A stretch of 22,753 bases of DNA from Emmonsiellopsis sp. PD_33. Taxonomy: Eukaryota > Ascomycota > Eurotiomycetes > Onygenales > Ajellomycetaceae. Position 1 is the first letter of the stretch. The number at the start of each line of letters is the position of its first letter. The notes under the pieces are model-generated. The model had not been told where the DNA came from. It did not search any database and saw only the letters and a list, made by a program, of their open reading frames with translations. The DNA lies in assembly GCA_032988165.1 (NCBI GenBank), contig JANTQF010000468.1, positions 1 to 22,753 on the forward strand, read 5' to 3'. Shown here one piece after another: positions 10,024 to 17,992 of this stretch. A program made the translations under genes and the position numbers.

Positions 10024-10098
10024 AACTAGTTTGGAGTTAACTAACTAGCGCAGTCCATTTTGGGCTAGAGGAGCCCTAACTAATAACTAACCCTAACA
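10024..10098. repeat. Imperfect 75-bp palindrome, possible fold-back repeat
   Basis: The left arm (opening AACTAGTTTGGAGTTAACTA) and the reverse complement of the right arm (opening CTTGTTAGGGTTAGTTATTA) match over roughly two thirds of positions. The centre carries GGGCT...AGCCC around AGAGG. This could be a tiny MITE remnant or a transcribed hairpin. I see no clear target-site duplication, and the similarity is by eye only. Confidence 0.4.
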
Positions 10099-10348
10099 AG
10101 ACCACCCCCTGAAACCTCCAGTCGATGTGGGCTGCATCAAAATGATATTTCCAAGTCTAGATTCCCTGAGTAGGTGGCGCTGAAATGATGAGGATAGAGT
10201 CGATATGACAATAAAGGAGATGTATTCTAGTTCTATTAAATCTAGGTTAATAAGCCTGTTCTAAACGCCAAAGCAAACCTACTCGTCCATTCTATCCCGC
10301 CTCCTATTATGAGGAGATATCCCGATAGGCAATCGATATATAAAAAAC

Positions 10349-10412
10349 ATGACAAAAAAGAAGGAAAAAAGAAGAAGAAAAAAGAAAAGAAAAGACAGAG
10401 CTGAGCGAGAAA
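10349..10412. repeat. Polypurine tract (A/G) downstream of the MFS gene
   Basis: Over about 64 bases the plus strand is almost only A and G, with GAA and AAG units. On the transcribed minus strand it is a pyrimidine-rich tract about 120-180 bases beyond the stop codon, so it probably lies in the 3' untranslated region of the MFS transcript. A similar tract lies beyond the stop of the Spo12 gene. Confidence 0.6.
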
Positions 10413-10527
10413 GAGAGCAATGTCACCAGCCAACCCATCTCATCCGTCCAAAGCCACGAATGCTCTGTCTCTCCACCTCCGCCCCTTTTCGCCTCCATAA
10501 TCTTTTCCCCCAAGTCCCAAGAACCGC

Positions 10528-12523
10528 TCAACTAACGGCAAATTTACTCTTCGACCTCAAATACGCCCCATAGTAAAACAACGCAAACGTACCCCCAGCA
10601 CATCCAACTGTCAAGCCCGCCAACAAACTAACTCCCTGCCCAATCCCCAGATTCAAAAACAACGGCCGTGCAAAAAGCACCGCCCCAGCTGCCAACGCGC
10701 TTCGGAAGATATCATTGCCCGCGAACAAACTCGCCGCATATTGCGGATAGATCAGGGGTATGTATAGGAAAATACACTGCAGGGTAACAAACACTGCCCC
10801 GCTATAGATAACTATGCCAATTGTGGAAACAATCCAGTGCACGTTTCCGCGCGCTGTCCAGCCAAACAGGAAGAGGCCGACGGGGGTGATGGCGGAAGCG
10901 AAGAGGGCGGGAATGAGGCGTCGTTCTGGATACTTGAGGCCTACCGATAGGATTTCGCGCGCGAAGGTCTTGTGCAGGTAATAGCAGTACGCGGCGACTG
11001 CTAAGAGGTTACCGACGATTATGGCAATGAATACCAGCCCCATCTGGCCAAAGTTGAAGCCGTAGATGCCCATGTACACGATGGGGAAGACTTCGAAGAA
11101 GGAGTAGTAAATCCCGTAGACGAGACTGCTGTAGACGTTTGTGAAGAATACGGCTGGGTCGAGGAGCATGATTTGAAAGGGTCGCCAGATGGTCGCGACG
11201 GCGATGTCGGATGCGCTCATTTGAGCTTGTTTGATTTCTGATTGTGATTTCAGATGTTTGTTCCCGGTTAGTTTGCGGAGGCGGGCAGCACGGCGAAGGA
11301 GGATTGTATCGCTGGATGTTTCTGGGAGCAGGAGAAAGAGGAGGATGAAAATCGGTCCTGATAGCCAAAGGATTTCCCAAAGTGACCAGCGCCAGCCCTT
11401 GGCTGGAACACTGAAGCCGGAAATAACAGGGCCAAGGGACGGGCCGATTGACGCAGAGGCTATCCAAGCAGTCAACGCATATGGGAGTTTGAGGAGGGGG
11501 TAGATGTCTTGAAACGATGCACCGCCTGTCGCGAGACAGGGGCTCCCGAAGAAACCCTGGAGAAATCGCAGCACAAGAAGGCCGCCAAAATTATCGACAA
11601 GGGCGGTGGGAACACTCAGGATCACGAATAGAGCAAACGTGATGATATAGGGGGGATTCCGACCAATAACGGGGACTTCGCTGAGAGGCGAAAAGAGCAT
11701 CGGTCCAGTCCCGTCTAAACATTGTATAACACAGATTAGATAGGGTATAGCGGAGAAGATGGAAACATTTTACAACTCACAACCAAGAACATATACTGCC
11801 AGTCCCAAAGTGGCTGCCGTGATTGACACCCCGAACACCTCCTGGACTTCAGGAATACTGGACGTATAGATGGACGATCCCATGTAGACAGCAAGAGTAT
11901 ACGCACTGTACATTATTGTCTCAGCTTTAACAGAAATGGAATCGCAGTATCATATTCCAAAGAGGTGGCACATACCATATAAGTGATGCAACAAAAATTT
12001 TCCTCTTACTACCCCAATTTTGAGGATTGGCAGGATCATCATCGGAATACCAGTCGACCAAAATGGTCCCATCATCTGTCTTCTGGGGCACGATGATCCT
12101 ACTCTCTCTCTTCTCTAAGTCCACATTTTGTGCCGCCGCCGAAATCGTCTTCTCGACGTCCTTTTTCGTTTCAATTTTGTCCAGCTGCTGCAAGGAATTC
12201 GTCCTGGTCAGTTCTGCCGAGGCAAGCGAACGACCGGACGGCCCATTTTGTCCAGCGCCCGAAACGGGGGTAGGAGAGACGGTTTCTCCATCAAGGGGCT
12301 GTCGAGTCGATCCTGCCTCTGTACTATCGTCGTTGCCCGGTGTATCTCGAGTATTTGGGATGGCTTCTAAGGTAGATTGGCTCACATATGCCGAGTCCAG
12401 GGGGTTCGCGTACGAAGTAGGAACTTGGAAGGTTGGCTCCTCCTCGGGGTATAGCAAAACCTTATTTCCAGTAACCCATCTGAGGATCTGCCCTACCGCG
12501 GTATCGCGCAAGTACTCCGCCAT
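10528..12523 (-). CDS. MFS transporter, DHA1 drug:H+ antiporter family (Mdr1/Flr1-like)
   Basis: Proton-coupled exporter expected in the plasma membrane. Three exons (11976-12523, 11781-11905, 10528-11714) join in frame to 619 residues with introns of 70 bp (11906-11975) and 66 bp (11715-11780). A long polar cytosolic N-terminus of about 175 residues has the PEEEPTFQVPTSY segment near its start and a WYSDDDPANPQNW signature just before helix 1, both usual in this branch. Helix 1 contains AYTLAVYMGSSIYT. The loop motif A is SPLSEVPVIGRNPPY, helix 4 has LRFLQGFFGSPCLATGG, helix 5 runs into GFSVPAKGWRW, and the central loop carries LPETSSDTILLRRAARLRKLTGN, typical of CaMDR1/Flr1-type multidrug pumps. 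The start is ATG 12521-12523; the frame continues upstream only with a GTG. Substrate is unknown. Twelve transmembrane helices are expected from the family. Confidence 0.92.
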
Positions 12524-14042
12524 AGTTGTTAACTTGACAGCTGCGATGAAGAGCGGGTGGCGGGAATAAAGGACAACTGATTTCACCGATATATAGAAAA
12601 TTGAGCACAGAGGGCCGTCCGTTTAACAATCTCTTGGGTTAACACTGTTGGGAAATACACAAAAGAAGCTCGGCCCGGTCCAAAAAGGGAAAGTTGTGCG
12701 CTGGGGAGAGAAAAGTCCTGGAATCTGCCATGTTGCAGCCAGAAGGGATGGCATGAGAATATATATCCCAGTTATTCGTAATGTCTGCAGGGGGGATATA
12801 TCCATATGTCATGGCGATGGGGCCCCGAACACATCTCAACATTCAGCAGACGTAAGGTTATGCCAGCCCGTTGAGTCATGGAAAGGGAAGGAAAAATCCA
12901 GAAAACCACCAAATAGGAAAAGAGTCAATCCAGCCAAATTGGTAATTGCGAGAAGTCGGGCCAAAATTTAGACATCGGGGAGAAGTCAGCCCGAAGATAA
13001 GGTGGATCTCATAGATACGGAGAGGAGCCTGAAGAGCGTGAATGGAGAGGTAAACCATTTATGGACGGTTGTACGCAGTACGCAGGCAAGGAATTGCGAG
13101 CCAGCCTTGTAGCATCCAATCAAGACGACATATCATCCACTGACATCTCATCCACAGACAAAATATGATCTGACAAAATATGAGCGGAGTGCCCTAGACT
13201 CTCCGGGGTCAGTACCAGGCCGGAAACATAAAAGACTGTTGCAATTACGCCGATTAGCAGAGTCCAAGACCCCCATTCCATGAGTCAAGATCTTTGGAGC
13301 TAGATCCCACCAGAGCTAGCAGGCCATTGTCGTGGTGGGAATAGGAGGCGGTTGAAACTGGAAACTGTTGAGAGCGAGGTTTGATATCGCCATGATTCGT
13401 CGGGTTGGGGATGCAAAAACGCCAAGACAGTTTGGGGTGTTTGTTTGGGGTGTTTGCAGCAACATCAACCCTGCAATCCAACGTCATGATATCGAATCCA
13501 ACACCAACAGACAGATAAACTATCCATAAAAGTCCGGAATGTTTTATTTATAATTCATTTTGCAGAGATAGAGCTAACCAATCATTATTAATTCTCCCTC
13601 TCCCCCCACTAGAGCCGTTGCAATATACTAATCAATCCGCAGATGGCGTATTCGGTATCATTATTTGATAGAGGGCGAACCAGAATTCCTCTGCTAGGTA
13701 GGTCTATGGTGATGGAAGTTTCTCTTTGGTCGTAAACCATAAGCTTATGCGGGTCAATCTGATTCCAATTCACCCGAATGGAACCCGACATAGGTAGCCC
13801 TGGAGGCAGCTAATTCAAGCTTTACAAATTTCTATTTAACTGGTATTTACTAATGCAGGTAAAAGAATATTATAGTTCAGTCGGCTGTGTATCTACTAGC
13901 AAAAGAAGAAGATGACGACGACAAATAATTTAACTACCTTCCCGTCGGGCTAGTTGCCATTTGCCGGTGACTCCTAGACCAAAATCTAGCCCTTAATTAA
14001 GCCTTAGAAGTAAATCATCGGAGCCCTGCTCTATCTAACTAC

Positions 14043-14064
14043 ATGTATGTACTAGTACATACAT
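14043..14064. repeat. Perfect 22-bp palindrome
   Basis: The sequence reads identically on both strands, with arms ATGTATGTAC and GTACATACAT around a central CTAG. The same ten-base arm occurs in a 16-bp palindrome at 17601-17616, on the other side of the Spo12 gene. No function is evident. Confidence 0.85.
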
Positions 14065-14613
14065 ACGTGCTGTGCTATGTATCTTCCCAACCTAAGCCCT
14101 CTCATTCAGGGGGCTAGTCCCCTCAAACAAAGGTTAACTAGCTAACCAGCTTCTTTATATAACTAGTTAGGTGAACAGCAGCCCAGCCCTAACTATGGAG
14201 CAGATAACTTGCAGCTTTCCATGGCCTACCTGAAGCCAACTAATAGCTACACAGCAGGTTACTTAGTTTGGACTAAAAACCCGCAAAAAGGTTTTCTGTC
14301 TTCTACTATGTAACTACTCTAGTTAATCTCATCCTCCTCAAGTTCAAGCTGTTTTTCATCTCATCCAACAAAAATATCCAAGATAGTTATCTACTAGTAT
14401 GTAGACCCAGGCACAGAACATACTATATTCATAAGCAATCCATCACCATCCCTACATGCCAGCAGCGCTCTATCACAGACAAATAGAATAACTAAACTAA
14501 CCAGATAAACTTCAAGCTAAAGCCTACTACCTCCCTCTAAAGCTTACACAAAAGCTAAACCAAGACCTCCCCTCACCTCACCTCACATGCTGGTTATTAA
14601 TAGTAATTAATAA

Positions 14614-14621
14614 TCACCAAC
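14614..14621 (+). repeat. Target-site duplication, left copy (TCACCAAC)
   Basis: Eight bases directly left of the MITE are repeated exactly at 14826-14833. An 8-bp duplication is the hallmark of hAT-superfamily insertion. Confidence 0.85.
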
Positions 14622-14825
14622 CAGTGTGTAAACCGAATCGGTATTTTTGCGAAAAACAGTTACCGAATAGTACCGAATCGGTATTATAAATTACCGAATC
14701 ATTCCGAATTATATGAGAGAATTCGGTAATTTAGGTAATTATTCGGTAAATTCGGTACGAAATACATGATTCGGGGTGATTCGGTAACTGTTTTACGTAT
14801 TCGAATCGATTCGGTTTACACACTG
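14622..14825. mobile_element. hAT-type MITE (204 bp, non-autonomous)
   Basis: The two ends are inverted repeats: the first 19 bases, CAGTGTGTAAACCGAATCG, match the reverse complement of the last 19 exactly. After an 11-base divergent block on each side, another 16 bases (AAAACAGTTACCGAAT) match at the same offset, giving an arm of about 46 bases. The termini begin CAGTG, fitting the hAT terminal pattern, and the element is flanked by an exact 8-bp direct repeat TCACCAAC. The left half carries four ACCGAAT motifs and the right half five ATTCGGT motifs, so the whole element is a near-symmetric fold-back with subterminal repeats, the kind of site a hAT transposase binds. There is no coding capacity; mobility would need a transposase from elsewhere. 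Confidence 0.9.
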
Positions 14826-14833
14826 TCACCAAC
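14826..14833 (+). repeat. Target-site duplication, right copy (TCACCAAC)
   Basis: Exact copy of 14614-14621, abutting the right end of the MITE. The perfect match suggests a fairly recent insertion. Confidence 0.85.
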
Positions 14834-15121
14834 CAGCCCAGCCAGCTTATAAATGATTAATATAGCGTGCATGCATGATGAATCATGATGTTTTTCGGAT
14901 CTCTATCCAGTGTCCATGCGTTGTGGCCTGTAGGGCTGAGATAAGCTTTCATAGAAACCACCCACCTACCTCGGGAGTTTACCTAATGAGTATTTTTCCC
15001 CGCGGACAAGGATAGAAAGGGGATAGCGCACATTAACTGAAACGACGTAGGGAATAATTCAGGAAGATGAGAAAAGGGAAGGAGGATCACGTATGAAGAA
15101 CCGAATCCACGGGGCGCCTAG

Positions 15122-15570
15122 AAAATATATAAAAAAAGAAGAGAGAGAGAGAGACTTCCAAAAAAAGGAAACATAGGAGAAGTCGAGGTTATGCAAAGTT
15201 CCCAAATCTCATTATCGATCATCATCGCGCGTAGGTAACATAACATTCTATGTCTTTAGTAGAAACAAAACGCCATTTCTGGTTTTCCCCTTCTGCCACC
15301 GTTGGCAGGCAACCACCCTTTCCATCCGTGCCGAGAGTAGTACAAACACCAAGTTAAAAAGAAAAAGGAAAAGAAAAAGAGAGGGTAAAAAAGAAAGCGT
15401 GCAAACATAAGGAAAGGGGGATGACTAATTATTGCCGATTCATACTCGGGTTTTCCACTGGGCCGGGTATGAAGAAAAAAGACATGATAAAAAAAAAAAA
15501 GAAAAAAAAAGCGAGGGCATAGCAAAATATACACATGAAGAAAGGAAGAAGTTAGAGAGGATGTTGGTGA
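15122..15570. repeat. A/G-rich tracts downstream of the Spo12 gene
   Basis: Several purine-rich blocks (about 15127-15185, 15355-15418 and 15476-15560), including a GA repeat at about 15139-15155, are pyrimidine-rich on the transcribed minus strand. They start about 150 bases past the Spo12 stop codon and resemble the tract past the MFS stop. They may lie in the 3' untranslated region or just beyond it. Confidence 0.5.
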
Positions 15571-15718
15571 GGGGTATTAACCATCTAATAGATTGGCCAG
15601 GAGGGAAACAAATGGAGTTGCAACTCAAACTGGGGAGAAGAAGCATATCAGGAACAGGAACAGGACATTAGTAGGAGGTTCTCTCCACCGAGAGGGGAAA
15701 AAGAAAACTCCCACTCAT

Positions 15719-16324
15719 TCATTCCTGCTGTTGTTGCTTGTCCAATCCCGCCGCAGCCTTGGCTTCCGCATTCATCTTCTCCACGGATTTTTTACCGATT
15801 GCTTTGGCGAAGAGGGATTGTGGTTTTCCAGCGCTGTTTTCAATCATCGAACCGGTTAGCCAAAAGACATGCATTCAAGAGGAGAAGTAATAGTAACGGG
15901 GAAAAGAATACTTTTTAAACCTCTTCCCCTTCAAATCACTCAATTTCTTCGTACACGGGCTCATAATACCGTCTGATGGGGAGATGTAGTGGCCCTTTTC
16001 ACTATAATTGCAGATAAACATATTTGATTAGCAAAACGCAATGATCCAACAAATGGAACAGCAATAAACAAAACTACTAAGGAAACAATAAATAAATAAA
16101 TAAAATAGATATACACACCTCTTCCCCTCCTCCAACTTCTCCTTCAACACCTGCCTATGATACTCCATAGAATTGACCGTGGCCGCCTTGAGATCCGTAC
16201 CGCAATCGCCCGTGGTCTCTGGCATGCCCCCGCCGCCGCTGGAAGCAAGGTGTGTGTTTGTTGAGCGATCGGAGAGCGGGGCGGATTTGGATGGGCTCGT
16301 AGTGGTGGGGGCGGTGTATTCCAT
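15719..16324 (-). CDS. Spo12-family protein (mitotic exit / FEAR network)
   Basis: Small nuclear or nucleolar regulator; in budding yeast Spo12 promotes early release of the phosphatase Cdc14 in anaphase. Three exons (16119-16324, 15912-16001, 15719-15833) join in frame to 136 residues; the introns are 117 bp (16002-16118) and 78 bp (15834-15911). The N-terminus is Ser/Thr-rich and disordered, then a charged helix (MEYHRQVLKEKLEEGK, 53-68) leads into the Spo12 signature YISPSDGIMSPCTKKLSDLK in exon 2. Exon 3 supplies GKPQSLFAKAIGKKSVEKMN and an Ala- and Gln-rich tail. The SPSD and MSPCT serines are the conserved, proline-directed phosphorylation positions of the family. The start is ATG 16324, preceded by a C/A-rich leader ending ACAAAAACAAAA; the longer frame upstream opens only with TTG. 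The signature spans two splice junctions, so single-exon searches would miss it. Confidence 0.92.
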
Positions 16325-17393
16325 TTTTGTTTTTGTGTGTGTAGGGACTGAGGGTGTGATGAGGAGAGAGAGGTCGCGAGCGGAGAATATTATCGATCGA
16401 ATAGACTTGTTTGAGATTCGGGTCGGGTGTGTAACGGATGGAGGGACGGACAGGAGGGTTCTTTTTTTTTTCGCTTTTCGCAAAGTAGGTAGGTAGGATT
16501 GGTTCGAGCTTGAGGGGGATTTTGATTCTGGCTTGGTTGGTCGTGGTAGGACGGACGGATTGATGGATGGGTGTGGGTGGTTTGGAGATATGGAGTCTGA
16601 GTAGGCAACTTCAAAGCGGAATAGTCCCCGTTTTCTTTCGTTCGTGTATGTTTGAAACGCAGAGTGAGAGTGAGAGCGTGAGACGAGGGAGCGAGTAGGC
16701 TTTTTATGGGAGTTTAACTGGTTATGGTGTTTCCTCTCTCAGGGAAATTTAACCGCAATTCAAACTCAGTAAATAAATAAACAAAGTAGTATGTAAGTAA
16801 ACAACCAGTCCAGCTCTCCGCAAGCGTGAGCCTCAATGTCCCCTGTTCCTGGTCAATAAAACAAAATAATGTAATGTGGTTGCGGCAGGTCCATATGTTT
16901 ATTTTAGCAAGAGAGGGGGGTTCCAAGAAAAAGTTTTGTTCTGCCCGTCTTATTATTTCCCCTGATAACGAAGACCGATAGTTGGCATGGCAACCACCCA
17001 CAGAAACCGGCCATCATCCTCCAGACTCCTGTGCCATTTGCTTCTATGACTCATCGCCTACATATGATACAGGGAAATGGATATAGGCCTGGTCCAGGGG
17101 GAGATTTCAGGGCTATTGTTGTTGTTGTTGGCGTCCATTACTTCGTAACCAAGCGCCTAGTCCCAGGAGTTTTCCTAAGCTCTGCTACAATTGCCCAGGT
17201 TGATTGACGATCATGAATGAGCAGGGAATATGGATGGAATGCAACCTTCCCTGGATCAGTTTCTATGACGACGAAGGAAACGAAGGGTTTTGTTTTAATT
17301 CCCATTGCGGGTGTAGTTAGGTTCAGACGGGGCTTGGGGGAGTGGGATGTAGTTGTTTAGCGAAAGGGGGATGAGAATGAGAACTATCCATGT

Positions 17394-17405
17394 CTACCTA
17401 GGTAG
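17394..17405. repeat. Perfect 12-bp palindrome (CTACCTAGGTAG)
   Basis: It reads the same on both strands and lies in the spacer about 590 bases beyond the stop of the SUN-like gene. It may be a chance palindrome. Confidence 0.6.
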
Positions 17406-17600
17406 GTCACGCCTAGGCATTATGAACCCGTCCAGACCAGAGAGCAGAAACCAGCCCAATTAATTGACAAAGAATGAAACAATAAAAAAACATGCAATTC
17501 ATCCACTCCGCTAAAAGCACACACATAAAAAAATGGATATAGCTGCGTATATACATCGTTATCATCGCATAAGCTTCATTCAAGCACACATACGGTATAT

Positions 17601-17616
17601 ATGTATGTACATACAT
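17601..17616. repeat. Perfect 16-bp palindrome (ATGTATGTACATACAT)
   Basis: It shares its ten-base arm ATGTATGTAC with the palindrome at 14043-14064. It lies in the 3' flank of the SUN-like gene. Confidence 0.7.
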
Positions 17617-17992
17617 GCAACACATGCATTTTCAATCAACCGATTAACTGATGAGGAGGTAAACGCCCGTGTTCATGAGATACATGCCTTACTACAAGCA
17701 AAAAAAAATAAAGAATATGAAGGATGGGAAAATAGCTTCGCTCGCTCCAAGACAAAAAGGAAAATGATGCCAAGATATATCAAAGTGCCAAAAGGCGGCC
17801 TTCCAAAAGGGCCGTATGGATCGATGGGGTTGTGAAGGGATGAATGAATCTTTATTAGATTCTCGTCCGGATCGAGCATCGCGGAGTCGGGCGCAAGCAA
17901 ATAGTATGCTCGAGGAAAAAATGGACGGCCTTCGGGCTAAGGGATAGCGGAGTAGGATTTCCGTGCCGAATAATAAGGGGGTACACCGTGTT

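Larger units (their letters stand above)
8842..10527. other. Convergent intergenic region, 1.7 kb
   Basis: This spacer lies between the 3' ends of the reductase (plus) and the MFS transporter (minus). No open frame of interest is present. It holds a T run near 9850-9866, a short CAGTGT tandem repeat near 9921-9941, an imperfect palindrome at 10024-10098 and a purine-rich tract at 10349-10412, each listed separately where notable. Confidence 0.6.
12524..15718. other. Gene-poor 3.2 kb stretch with a MITE, palindromes and TAACTA-rich sequence
   Basis: No convincing gene is visible. The open frames are all below 100 codons and mostly start with non-ATG codons. The left part should contain the MFS promoter, and the right part (about 15100-15718) the 3' region of the Spo12 gene, with long A/G-rich runs. 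Between about 13900 and 14560 short words such as TAACTA, TAGTTA and CTAG are strikingly dense. A hAT-type MITE lies at 14622-14825 and a 22-bp perfect palindrome at 14043-14064. Confidence 0.6.
16325..17992. other. Intergenic region: Spo12 promoter and 3' flank of the SUN-like gene
   Basis: The first 200 bases upstream of the Spo12 start are pyrimidine-rich on the coding strand, as in many fungal promoters and leaders. No open frame shows a family; those near 17530-17900 overlap on opposite strands. Two perfect palindromes are present, 12 bp at 17394-17405 and 16 bp at 17601-17616. Confidence 0.5.

Noticed and set aside
10070..10100. TAACCCTAAC resembling a telomere repeat
   Set aside because: There is only one or two degenerate units inside the imperfect palindrome, with no tandem array.
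6096..12523. Secondary-metabolite gene cluster
   Set aside because: There is no synthase, P450, methyltransferase or pathway regulator in the window; a reductase and an MFS exporter alone are not sufficient.
17533..17835. 100-codon frame on the plus strand
   Set aside because: It lies in the 3' flank of the SUN-like gene, includes microsatellite-like TA/CATA sequence and resembles no family.
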